Of a DNA stretch of 64,000 bases, positions 1 to 7,232 are shown one piece after another. Under the pieces are notes generated by a model. It did no database searches and had not been told where the DNA came from. It saw only the letters and a list, made by a program, of their open reading frames with translations. The stretch is from Meridianimaribacter flavus. Lineage in GTDB: Bacteria > Bacteroidota > Bacteroidia > Flavobacteriales > Flavobacteriaceae. The DNA lies in contig NZ_SOQZ01000001.1 of NCBI RefSeq assembly GCF_004366715.1, positions 744,001 to 808,000 of the forward strand, in the 5' to 3' direction. Numbering within the stretch: position 1 is the stretch's first letter; each line of letters opens with the position of its first letter. Made by a program: the position numbers and the translations under genes.

Positions 1-437
1 TTAAATAGAGCTGTCGTTTTTTCGAAATCTACCGATTTACATTTTCTGTTGAAGTAAATGGAAACATTTTTATGCTTTTCAGCTTCGTCAAGTAAAAGTG
101 CATTGAGTTCACCTCTTGAAATAGAATTTATAAATTCATGTTCGCGACCACTATAAGGAGCTAAAACAGTATTGCCTTCTATGTCATGAAGCATACGACC
201 ATTCATGGGAATACAAAGGTCTTTTACTTTGTCTTCAATACCAACTAGTTTCATGGCTTTGTTGCCACGATCAGAAAAAGCTAGGTTTATGGAACGACCT
301 GCAGAAATATCTACTTTACGTAAATCAGGACGCATTTCCATAACAGTGACGTTAAAACCTCGTTGTCCTAAGCGTAACGCTAATAGTGAACCACAAAGTC
401 CTGCGCCAATAATGAGTATGTTTTGTTGTTTAGTCAT
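1..437 (-). CDS. kmo: Kynurenine 3-monooxygenase, N-terminal part (cut by window edge)
   Basis: This is the N-terminal ~145 residues of an FAD-dependent aromatic hydroxylase; the rest lies beyond the left edge. The protein opens with a Rossmann dinucleotide motif, GAGLCGSLLALRLGQRG, followed by RKVDISAGRSINLAFSDRG, which is typical of kynurenine 3-monooxygenase. The enzyme hydroxylates L-kynurenine to 3-hydroxykynurenine with NADPH and O2. kynU lies just upstream on the same strand, so the pair fits tryptophan catabolism or de novo NAD synthesis. An in-frame ATG three codons upstream (446) is also possible. I prefer 437 because the upstream ATG falls inside a hairpin repeat. The identification rests on both motif and context. 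Confidence 0.88.
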   Translation of the reverse strand, partial: MTKQQNILIIGAGLCGSLLALRLGQRGFNVTVMEMRPDLRKVDISAGRSINLAFSDRGNKAMKLVGIEDKVKDLCIPMNGRMLHDIEGNTVLAPYSGREHEFINSISRGELNALLLDEAEKHKNVSIYFNRKCKSVDFEKTTALF

Positions 438-441
438 GTTT

Positions 442-465
442 GTCATTCCTGCGAAGGCAGGAATC
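442..465. repeat. Short inverted-repeat (REP/MITE-like) element
   Basis: Positions 445-464 form a perfect hairpin: ATTCCTGC, a GAAG loop, then GCAGGAAT. It is flanked by GTC on the left. It sits in the 33-nt gap between the PH-like gene and kmo, right over the region that would hold the kmo translation signal. Elements of the type GTCATTCC...GGAATGAC are scattered in many bacterial genomes; membership of a repeat family here is inferred from its form. Confidence 0.6.
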
Positions 466-470
466 TTTAT

Positions 471-812
471 TTAATTATTTAATTTACTTTTTAAATATTG
501 GATTTCCTTATATGAAATTCTAAAATTATTTAAATTAATAAATTGTTTAAGGCTATCGTTATCTTCAAAACTTAAGTTGTGATTTAATGGATTGAATTTA
601 ATTTTTGAAAAATTAGTGTACTCTTTGTTTTTTATAACCTTGCTTTTTGATACAAGTAATATTCTCTTATTTGTTATTATTAAAATATCTTTTCTATTTG
701 TTAAAAGACCTAGTAAAGTCAAATGTTCTAATAAACTTTCCTCTGATTTTTTAACAAGCTTTATTAGTATATCTTCATTTTTAATTATAGAATCAACTAA
801 TTTGCTACTCAT
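471..812 (-). CDS. Small PH-domain-like protein of unknown function
   Basis: The protein has 113 residues and no signal peptide or obvious transmembrane helix. Its middle, DILIITNKRILLVSKSKVIK, followed by alternating strands and a C-terminal helix, resembles short bacterial PH-like (YokE-type) domains, which carry an 'L.ITNKRI' strand. This is fold resemblance only. The start overlaps the 3' end of kynU by 8 nt and kmo follows 34 nt later, so it is very probably co-transcribed with the kynurenine genes. No enzymatic residues are apparent and the function is unknown. Confidence 0.7.
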   Translation of the reverse strand: MSSKLVDSIIKNEDILIKLVKKSEESLLEHLTLLGLLTNRKDILIITNKRILLVSKSKVIKNKEYTNFSKIKFNPLNHNLSFEDNDSLKQFINLNNFRISYKEIQYLKSKLNN

Positions 813-2076
813 TTAGAATAGTCTTTAATTTCTCAACCATTCTATACACATCTTCAAACGTGTTGTACAATGGTACAGGAGCACAACGAATAACGTCAGG
901 TTCTCTCCAGTCGGTTATAATATGAGCTTCGGTTAATTTTTTATGTAAACTTTTATCAGCATTTTTTACTTGAATAGAAAGTTGACAACCTCTTTCGTTT
1001 GGGTTGGATGGTGTAATGATTTTTATTTGGTCATTGTTTAATTCATTCAATAAAAATTCAAAATAACCAGTTAGTTGTTCTGATTTTTTACGAAGTGCAT
1101 CCATACCAACTTCGTTAAACATATCTAACGATGCTTTTATAGCAGCCATTGATAAAATTGGAGGATTACTGAGCTGCCAACCCTCAGCACCTGGAATAAC
1201 ATCTAACGGTTGGCGCATATTGAATCGTGTGTCTTTATTGTGGCTCCACCAACCAGCAAAACGTTTTAGTTTTGTATTGTGTGCATGTTTTTCGTGTACA
1301 AATAATCCTGCTAAACTTCCTGGTCCTGAGTTTAAATATTTATAAGTACACCAAGCAGCAAAATCTACTCCAGAGTTGTGTAAATCTGGATTTATGTTTC
1401 CTGCGCCATGTGCTAAGTCTATACCTACCATACAGTTTTTGGTGTGACCTAACTCAGCAATTTTTTTTATGTCCAAATATTGTCCTGTGTAGTAATTTAC
1501 ACCACCAATAAGTAGTAATGCAATTTCATCACCTTGTTCGTTTAGTATAGCCTCTAAATCTTCAATGTTTAAAAGTTCTTCTCCTTTTCGAGGTTTCCAC
1601 TCAATAAGTCCTTCATTAGCATCAAATCCATGAAATTCTAATTGTGTTTGTACAGCATATCTGTCGCTAGGAAAAGCATCACTTTCAATAACTATTTTAT
1701 ATTTAGTTTTTGTAGGTTGATAAAAACTAACCATTAACAAGTGAAGGTTAGTGGTGAGTGTGTTCATTACTACCACCTCAATAGGTTTTGCGCCTACAAT
1801 TTTTGCCATAGAATCAGTTAAAAACTCATGATAAGGCATCCAAGGGTTTTTGGCTTCAAAATGACCTTCAACACCAAAATCAGCCCAATCATCTAACTCT
1901 TGTTGAATATACTTTTTTGTGTTTTTTGGTTGTAATCCTAGTGAGTTTCCTGTAAAGTATAACCAATCGTTTCCATGTTTGTCTTTTGGGATGTGGAATT
2001 GGTTTCTGTAGTGTGATATTGCGTCATTTTGGTCCTGTTCTCTTGCAAAATCAAGCCCTAATTTATAATTGGTCAA
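805..2076 (-). CDS. kynU: Kynureninase
   Basis: This PLP-dependent fold-type I enzyme cleaves kynurenine or 3-hydroxykynurenine to (3-hydroxy)anthranilate and alanine. GNSLGLQPK lies near the N terminus. GIDLAHGAGNINPDLH precedes the PLP-lysine motif CTYKYLNSGPGS; the lysine is about residue 255 counted from the upstream TTG at 2103, or about 246 from the start chosen here. Length matches the family. There is no ATG near the N terminus. The frame opens with TTG at 2103, but that TTG is the end of a -7 box TATTTTTG, so it should not be in the transcript. I therefore take the next TTG (2076), which yields MTNYKLGLDFAREQD. It is the first gene of a kynU-(PH-like)-kmo operon. Confidence 0.93.
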   Translation of the reverse strand: MTNYKLGLDFAREQDQNDAISHYRNQFHIPKDKHGNDWLYFTGNSLGLQPKNTKKYIQQELDDWADFGVEGHFEAKNPWMPYHEFLTDSMAKIVGAKPIEVVVMNTLTTNLHLLMVSFYQPTKTKYKIVIESDAFPSDRYAVQTQLEFHGFDANEGLIEWKPRKGEELLNIEDLEAILNEQGDEIALLLIGGVNYYTGQYLDIKKIAELGHTKNCMVGIDLAHGAGNINPDLHNSGVDFAAWCTYKYLNSGPGSLAGLFVHEKHAHNTKLKRFAGWWSHNKDTRFNMRQPLDVIPGAEGWQLSNPPILSMAAIKASLDMFNEVGMDALRKKSEQLTGYFEFLLNELNNDQIKIITPSNPNERGCQLSIQVKNADKSLHKKLTEAHIITDWREPDVIRCAPVPLYNTFEDVYRMVEKLKTILNE

Positions 2077-2100
2077 TTGAATAAAATTTTGTGTTGTTAA

Positions 2101-2108
2101 CAAAAATA
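2101..2108 (-). promoter_or_regulatory. -7 promoter box of the kynU operon
   Basis: The minus strand reads TATTTTTG, a full match to the Bacteroidota -7 element TAnnTTTG. No clear TTG -33 element is seen. Its position argues for a kynU start downstream of 2103. Confidence 0.45.
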
Positions 2109-2159
2109 AGAATTATTTTATGCACTTATGGTTATAAAATACAGTATATAGCTTTAGAA

Positions 2160-2187
2160 TTGAGTAGATTTGTATTAAATAGATTTG
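2160..2187 (+). promoter_or_regulatory. Promoter of the histidine kinase gene
   Basis: TTG (2160-2162) is followed after 17 nt by TAGATTTG (2180-2187), matching TTG-N17..23-TAnnTTTG. A second TAGATTTG lies at 2165-2172. The predicted start site is near 2193, about 20 nt before the kinase ATG. Confidence 0.6.
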
Positions 2188-2214
2188 TTCGCCCCAGACT
2201 AACACCTCATTACA

Positions 2215-3603
2215 ATGCTAAAAAATCTTTGGTTTTCATATAGAAAGTGGTACATAAACTACCTTGGGTTGCAAAATCACAAGTTTGAAACCGATAGATT
2301 GTCTTATTATAGAGATAACCTTTTCATATCTATATTTACACTAACCATTGTACTTGGAGCTATTTCTTATATCCCAAGTATTACTGCTGCGATTATTTTA
2401 GATAAATGGTTTGTGTTTTATGCAGATACTATTGCATTTGCTATTTTATTGTTTGCTTTTTTTTATAAAAGTTTTAGTTTAAGTCTTAGAAAACAAGTGT
2501 TTACTGTAACTTTTTTCTTACTTTCTTTTGGACTGGTTTTAGATTTAGGTCTGGGAGGTAATGGTCCAATTTTGCTGTTTATGCTTAGTGTTTTGGTTAC
2601 GTTGTATAGTAGTACTAAGTCTGGAGTTAATTCGGTTTTGTTAACAGCTCTGTTTTATTCTGTTGTCTTGCTGGTTAAGTATTTTAATATTGTTGAAATT
2701 ACTTTTTTTCTAGAAGGACCTTTTGAAGGTCTAGTTATTGTTTTTACCAATAATGTTATTTTTAGTTTGCTTACAGTGTATTCTGTTTCTTTTTTAATTA
2801 AGCAACTACATAAAGCATTTGTTAAGGAAAATCAACTTCAAGAAATGCTTAAAAAAGAGCATGAGATTACTATTAATGCAAAAAATGAAGCTGAACGCTC
2901 AAATAAGCTTAAAACAGCCTTTTTAAGCAACATGAGTCATGAAATTAAAACACCAATGTATGGTATTGTTGGTAGTGCAAATTTATTGAAATCTAATACG
3001 GCTTCTAATGAAGAGAATGATCAGTATTTCAGTATTATTGAAGATAATAGCAATTTGTTGCTAAACATGTTTAATGATGTTTTAGAGATTTCAAAATTAG
3101 AAAGTGGTAATGTGGCTCTCAATATTTCGAGCACTAATATTTACAAATTGATAGATGACCTTAGAAGTGAGTTTGCTAAGAAAGCTATGGAAAAAGATAT
3201 CCAATTATCTGTAAATTTTAATTGTGACGCTAACTATAGCCTAATGAGCGATGAAGAAAAGCTAAAGAAAACATTAAGCCATATTATCGACAATGCAATA
3301 AAGTTTTCAGGGCATAAGAGTAAAGTGATTATATATTGTAATTATTTAAATCCTAATGCAATTGAATTTGTAATAAAAGATAATGGTATAGGCATATCTA
3401 AAGATCAATTAAATCAAGTGCATTTGCCTTTTTTTATCACTGATTTAGATAATAAAGCAGGTATACATGGTACAGGGTTGGGGTTAGCTATAGCAAAAGC
3501 TTATATAGAAAATCTTGGAGGTCAACTACATATTAAAAGTGAATTAGGCGAAGGAACTGAAGTGTCTTTTCAGTTAATGGATTATAATAAAAAAGCGCCT
3601 TGA
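2215..3603 (+). CDS. Membrane-bound sensor histidine kinase
   Basis: The 462-residue protein has about six hydrophobic segments between residues 37 and 195. A short coiled coil follows, then a HisKA domain with the phospho-accepting histidine at residue 242 in FLSNMSHEIKTPMYGIVGS. The C-terminal HATPase domain has the N box (HIIDNAIKFS), DNGIGIS and GTGLGLAIAKAYIENLGG. No receiver domain is fused and no response regulator lies next to it, so it is an orphan kinase here. The membrane part resembles 7TM/MASE-like sensors only loosely, and its signal is unknown. It is probably monocistronic, with its own promoter just upstream. Confidence 0.92.
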   Translation: MLKNLWFSYRKWYINYLGLQNHKFETDRLSYYRDNLFISIFTLTIVLGAISYIPSITAAIILDKWFVFYADTIAFAILLFAFFYKSFSLSLRKQVFTVTFFLLSFGLVLDLGLGGNGPILLFMLSVLVTLYSSTKSGVNSVLLTALFYSVVLLVKYFNIVEITFFLEGPFEGLVIVFTNNVIFSLLTVYSVSFLIKQLHKAFVKENQLQEMLKKEHEITINAKNEAERSNKLKTAFLSNMSHEIKTPMYGIVGSANLLKSNTASNEENDQYFSIIEDNSNLLLNMFNDVLEISKLESGNVALNISSTNIYKLIDDLRSEFAKKAMEKDIQLSVNFNCDANYSLMSDEEKLKKTLSHIIDNAIKFSGHKSKVIIYCNYLNPNAIEFVIKDNGIGISKDQLNQVHLPFFITDLDNKAGIHGTGLGLAIAKAYIENLGGQLHIKSELGEGTEVSFQLMDYNKKAP

Positions 3604-3618
3604 AGAAACAAGGCGCTT
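3593..3618 (-). terminator. Perfect 10-bp hairpin at the 3' end of the kinase gene
   Basis: AAGCGCCTTG and CAAGGCGCTT flank a 6-nt loop, and the hairpin overlaps the kinase stop codon. On the plus strand no T run follows. On the minus strand a T-rich tail (TTTTTTATT) does, so as an intrinsic terminator it points leftward. Confidence 0.55.
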
Positions 3619-3706
3619 GCTGAATATATATAGACGCTTAAAGCGGGATATTTTATACAATATATACGTGTCAAAATTGTACTTTGGATGTTTTAAAAGC
3701 TGAAAT

Positions 3707-4507
3707 ATGGAAAACTTAACAAAATATTTTGAAACCAATAAGGCAACTTGGAATGAAAAGACCAAGATTCATGTTGAAAGTGGAATGTATGATCTTGAAG
3801 CTTTTAAAAATGGAGCATCTTCACTTATGCCATATGAGTTAAAGGCTTTAGGTGATGTTAAAGGAAAGTCTTTGTTGCATTTGCAATGTCATTTTGGTCA
3901 AGATACTTTAAGTTGGAGCAGGTTAGGAGCTAATTGTGTAGGTGTCGATATAAGTGATGAAGGTATTGGTTTTGCTCAAAAGCTAAATGAAGAACTAGAG
4001 TTAGATGCCGATTTTGTGTGTTGTAATGTTTTAGAAACCTCTAAGTATGTTACTGATACCTTTGATATTGTTTTTACAAGCTATGGTGTTATTGGTTGGT
4101 TGCCAAATTTAGAGCCTTGGGGACAAATGATTGCTGACCGTTTAAATAAAGGAGGTGTTTTTTATATGGCTGAGTTTCATCCTATAGTTTGGATGTTTGA
4201 TTATCTAGAAGGTAAACCTATTATGAAATATGGTTACATGCAAGACGAAGTAATCTATGAAGAGTATGAAGGTACTTACGCTAATACCGATTCAAAAATG
4301 ATTAGTAAGGAATATGGTTGGAATCATGGGTTGAGTGAAGTAATCAATGCATTAACTAAAGCAGGATTACGAATAGACTATCTAAATGAATATGACGAAA
4401 GTCCGTATAACGTACTACCAGATTTAGAACAAACCAAATCTGGTATGTATGCTACTAAGGATAAACTTTATCCTTTAATATTTGAGATAAAAGCAACTAA
4501 GGTTTAG
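3707..4507 (+). CDS. Class I SAM-dependent methyltransferase
   Basis: The 266-residue soluble protein has the class I fold. Motif I is GKSLLHLQCHFGQDTLSW, and an acidic residue ends strand 2 in ANCVGVDIS. Motif IV/post-I is DIVFTSYGVIGWLPN. The second half, with MAEFHPIVWMFD, resembles the Methyltransf_11/25-type enzymes common in Bacteroidota whose substrate is not known. I cannot assign a substrate. The gene stands alone on the plus strand, and its stop codon overlaps the msrA stop codon by 4 nt in convergent orientation. Confidence 0.85.
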   Translation: MENLTKYFETNKATWNEKTKIHVESGMYDLEAFKNGASSLMPYELKALGDVKGKSLLHLQCHFGQDTLSWSRLGANCVGVDISDEGIGFAQKLNEELELDADFVCCNVLETSKYVTDTFDIVFTSYGVIGWLPNLEPWGQMIADRLNKGGVFYMAEFHPIVWMFDYLEGKPIMKYGYMQDEVIYEEYEGTYANTDSKMISKEYGWNHGLSEVINALTKAGLRIDYLNEYDESPYNVLPDLEQTKSGMYATKDKLYPLIFEIKATKV

Positions 4508-5184
4508 TTGTCTTTGTTTATAATGTCTTTAGCTTCTTTTTTTACTAAGTAAGGGCATGATCTTTTAAACTGCTCCAAACGTTTTCTAGATACGTTTTGT
4601 ATGTAAGCATTGTTTGGATTGCGTTCTTCAAAATCTTGATGATAATCTTCAGCTTCCCAAAATTTTTGAAAAGGCATTATTTCGGCAGCAATAACAGCAT
4701 TTAATTTGGTTGCCCATTTAGCTTTTTGGGTTTCAGCTATTTGTTTTTGTTCGTCGTTTTGATAAAAGATAATAGAACGATATTGCGAACCTCTATCAGG
4801 ACCTTGACCATTAACTTGTGTTGGGTCTTGAGAGCTAAAATAGACTTCAACCAAATCAGAAAAACTTACAACCTCAGGGTCGTAAATTACCTCAATACTT
4901 TCAGCATGACCTGTTCTACCTGTATTACTAGATTGGTATGTTGGGTTATTAGTATGACCTCCAGAATATCCTGAGATTACTTCGTCAACACCAATAACAC
5001 TTTGGTAAATAGCTTCAGCACACCAAAAGCATCCACTTGCAAAATAAGCTTTAGCTTTTCCATCTTTTAAAGGAACTTCAACAGGCTCTAGAGTCATTAA
5101 AGCTTGTTGTTTTTTATTGGTTTGAGCAGTGTTTTGGCAGCTAAAAAAAAGTGTAATAACTAATATTGAAATGTAATTTTTCAT
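4504..5184 (-). CDS. msrA: Peptide methionine-(S)-S-oxide reductase MsrA, lipoprotein form
   Basis: The protein has the MsrA signature GCFWCAEAIYQ with catalytic Cys52, then the conserved GYSGGHTNNPTYQ and HAESIEVIYDP. It reduces methionine-S-sulfoxide in proteins, and a cysteine near the C terminus (CPYL) may be the resolving residue. The N terminus is a lipoprotein signal peptide with lipobox LFFSC (Cys16), so this MsrA should sit in the periplasm-facing membrane rather than the cytoplasm. At 226 residues it is longer than cytoplasmic MsrA because of this leader. No MsrB domain is fused. Confidence 0.95.
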   Translation of the reverse strand: MKNYISILVITLFFSCQNTAQTNKKQQALMTLEPVEVPLKDGKAKAYFASGCFWCAEAIYQSVIGVDEVISGYSGGHTNNPTYQSSNTGRTGHAESIEVIYDPEVVSFSDLVEVYFSSQDPTQVNGQGPDRGSQYRSIIFYQNDEQKQIAETQKAKWATKLNAVIAAEIMPFQKFWEAEDYHQDFEERNPNNAYIQNVSRKRLEQFKRSCPYLVKKEAKDIINKDN

Positions 5185-5260
5185 AGGTAATTTTCTTTTT
5201 ATAGTCGTATAAAGATAATTAACCTTAAAGATGAAGTGTGAAAATTTTATTAAATAAAAA

Positions 5261-5284
5261 AACCCAGACGATGAGGTCTGGGTT
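5261..5284 (-). terminator. Intrinsic terminator after the coiled-coil gene
   Basis: AACCCAGAC and GTCTGGGTT pair around a 6-nt loop. On the minus strand a run of seven T follows, 20 nt past the end of the gene at 5307. Confidence 0.85.
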
Positions 5285-5306
5285 TAAATATGCATTTTAA
5301 AATGGA

Positions 5307-6086
5307 TTATAACTTAGCAAAAAGCTTTTCCATTTTTTCTTTTTGTTCTTCAGCTAAAGCTGCATCAACTAGGATACGACCACTGTGCTCATCAGTAATT
5401 ACTTTTTTACGTGAAGCAATTTCTACCTGTACTTGAGGAGGAATAGTAAAGAAAGAACCACCAGATGCACCTCTTTCAATTGGTACAACAGCTAATCCGT
5501 TTTTTACGTTATTACGTATTCTTAAATACGCTTTTACTAATCTTTCGTCAATTTGCTTTTGGTACTCTTCAGACTTTTTAATTAGAGCTTCTTCTTCTTT
5601 TTCAGTTTCAGCTAAAATAGCGTCTAGTTCACCTTTTTTGTGCTTTAAGTGTGTTTGACGGTCTTTAAGTTTGCTTTTAGTTTCAGAAATAATTTCTTTT
5701 TTCTGCTCTATTTGAACTTTAAATTCTTTAATGTGTTTTTCAGCCAATTGAATTTCAAGTTCTTGATATTCTATTTCTTTTGTAAGCGAGTTGTACTCTC
5801 TGTTGTTTCTTACATTTTTTTGCTGCTCACTGTATTTTTTGATTAAGGCTTTAGCTTCTTCGATTAAATTCTTTTTAGCTTTGATGTCCTCATCAATCAT
5901 TTCAAGATTAGAACCTAATTTTTCTAGTCTTGTATTTAAACCTGCCACTTCATCTTCAAGATCTCTAACTTCTAAAGGGAGTTCTCCACGCACATTTCTT
6001 ATTTCGTCTACTCTCGAGTCGATTAATTGTAAGTCGTAAAGGGCTCTCAATCGATCTTCAACAGAAACTTCAACTTTTTTTGCCAT
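5307..6086 (-). CDS. Coiled-coil 'C4 zinc-ribbon' family protein with a degenerate ribbon
   Basis: This 259-residue protein belongs to the family of long antiparallel coiled coils ending in a zinc ribbon (DUF164, HP0958/CT398-like). The coiled coil spans residues ~35-185. The C-terminal segment, VPIERGASGGSFFTIPPQV then TDEHSGRILVD, aligns with the usual C-x2-C ... C-x2-C ribbon, but the four positions are Ser208, Ser211, Asp232 and Ser235, and there is no cysteine in that region. It therefore should not bind zinc in the normal way. Its coding region starts 2 nt after the Nif3 gene ends, the usual pairing for this family. In other bacteria, relatives have been linked to flagellar or secretion regulation; the role here is not known. 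Confidence 0.88.
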   Translation of the reverse strand: MAKKVEVSVEDRLRALYDLQLIDSRVDEIRNVRGELPLEVRDLEDEVAGLNTRLEKLGSNLEMIDEDIKAKKNLIEEAKALIKKYSEQQKNVRNNREYNSLTKEIEYQELEIQLAEKHIKEFKVQIEQKKEIISETKSKLKDRQTHLKHKKGELDAILAETEKEEEALIKKSEEYQKQIDERLVKAYLRIRNNVKNGLAVVPIERGASGGSFFTIPPQVQVEIASRKKVITDEHSGRILVDAALAEEQKEKMEKLFAKL

Positions 6087-6088
6087 AA

Positions 6089-7183
6089 TTATAAATACTT
6101 TACCGGATTTGTATTTGTCATTGATAAAACGACTGCAAAATTAGTAATTTTTTTTGATAGATAGTCAGCTAAAAATGTTTTTGTGTGTTGTTCGCTCTCA
6201 TAATGACCAATATCCATTAAGATTATTTGGTCTTCTGCAGCAAAAAAATCATGATATTTTAGATCAGCAGTTATTAAAACATCAGCATTTACTGACTTTG
6301 CAGTAGATATCGCAAAACTACCTGAGCCTCCAAGAACAGCAACTTTTTTAATGACATCTTTTGTGATTTTTGAATGACGAATTGCAGTGACATTCATTTT
6401 TTCTTTCACATAGTTGAAAAAATCAGTAGTTGGCATTTCTTTTTCAAGTTCTCCAACCATACCAATCCCTATGTTTTGGTTATAATTGTCTAGAGTTGTT
6501 ATTTCATAAGCAACTTCTTCGTAAGGATGATTTTTAAACAAAGCAGTAACAATTTTTGATTCTAAATGTTTACTAAACGTTACCGAAATTTGAGTTTCTT
6601 CTTCAAAATGTAGCACGCCTTTTTCTCCAATGGTAGGGTTTGAAGATGCATTACCTTTGTAAGTGCCAATGCCTTCGCTGTTAAAGCTACAATGATCATA
6701 ATTACCAATAGCTCCAGCGCCAGAATTAAATAAAGCAGTTCTTAACACTTCAGCATTATTTTTAGGAACATAGGTTGTAAGTTTTTTAATTGTGCCTTTT
6801 TGAGGGATAAGAATTTTTTTCGATTCAAGGTTTAACCGGTTACAAATAATGTCATTAACACCTTGTAGAGCATTGTCTAGTGCAGTGTGGATAGAGAAAA
6901 TAGCAATATTGTGCTTAATGGCTTTAATTACTACACGTTCAACATAAGTGTTGCCATTTAGTTTTTTTAAGCCTTTAAATATTATAGGATGAAAACTAAC
7001 AATAAGATTGCAGTTTTTTTCAATGGCTTCGTCAACGACAGATTCTAGTGTGTCTAAAGTGACTAAAACACCAGTTAATGGTTCGTTTTTATCACCAACT
7101 AAAAGTCCAACATTGTCAAAATCTTCGGCATAGTTTAAAGGAGCTAGTTCTTCTAAATAATTAATTACATCTTTTATAAGCAT
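6089..7183 (-). CDS. Nif3-like dinuclear metal-centre protein
   Basis: This 364-residue protein has the two Nif3/YbgI halves, with an inserted PII/CutA-like middle domain (about residues 130-235). Such insertions are usual for the longer bacterial members. Metal-site motifs are IVSFHPIIFKGLKKL (residues ~61-75), IFSIHTALDNALQGVND and the C-terminal DIGHYESEQHTK. The paired histidines of the first site (HH in YbgI) are Phe64-His65 here, so one ligand seems lost. The family is often labelled 'GTP cyclohydrolase I type 2', but the true reaction is unsettled. The gene is in an operon with the downstream coiled-coil protein. Confidence 0.92.
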   Translation of the reverse strand: MLIKDVINYLEELAPLNYAEDFDNVGLLVGDKNEPLTGVLVTLDTLESVVDEAIEKNCNLIVSFHPIIFKGLKKLNGNTYVERVVIKAIKHNIAIFSIHTALDNALQGVNDIICNRLNLESKKILIPQKGTIKKLTTYVPKNNAEVLRTALFNSGAGAIGNYDHCSFNSEGIGTYKGNASSNPTIGEKGVLHFEEETQISVTFSKHLESKIVTALFKNHPYEEVAYEITTLDNYNQNIGIGMVGELEKEMPTTDFFNYVKEKMNVTAIRHSKITKDVIKKVAVLGGSGSFAISTAKSVNADVLITADLKYHDFFAAEDQIILMDIGHYESEQHTKTFLADYLSKKITNFAVVLSMTNTNPVKYL

Positions 7184-7203
7184 AATGGCAGTAAAGTTTG
7201 TAT

Positions 7204-7211
7204 CAAAGATA
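7204..7211 (-). promoter_or_regulatory. -7 promoter box of the Nif3/coiled-coil operon
   Basis: The minus strand reads TATCTTTG, a full TAnnTTTG match 21 nt before the Nif3 ATG. The same octamer precedes lipA, miaB and the 67-residue gene in this window. Its presence here also suggests that this stretch is intergenic, so that lpxK starts at 7233. Confidence 0.55.
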
Positions 7212-7232
7212 AAATATTATACTTTAGTTGCG

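Noticed and set aside
3574-3765. 63-codon minus-strand frame between the kinase and the methyltransferase
   Set aside because: It covers the hairpin and both gene ends; a noncoding explanation for the leftward terminator is simpler.
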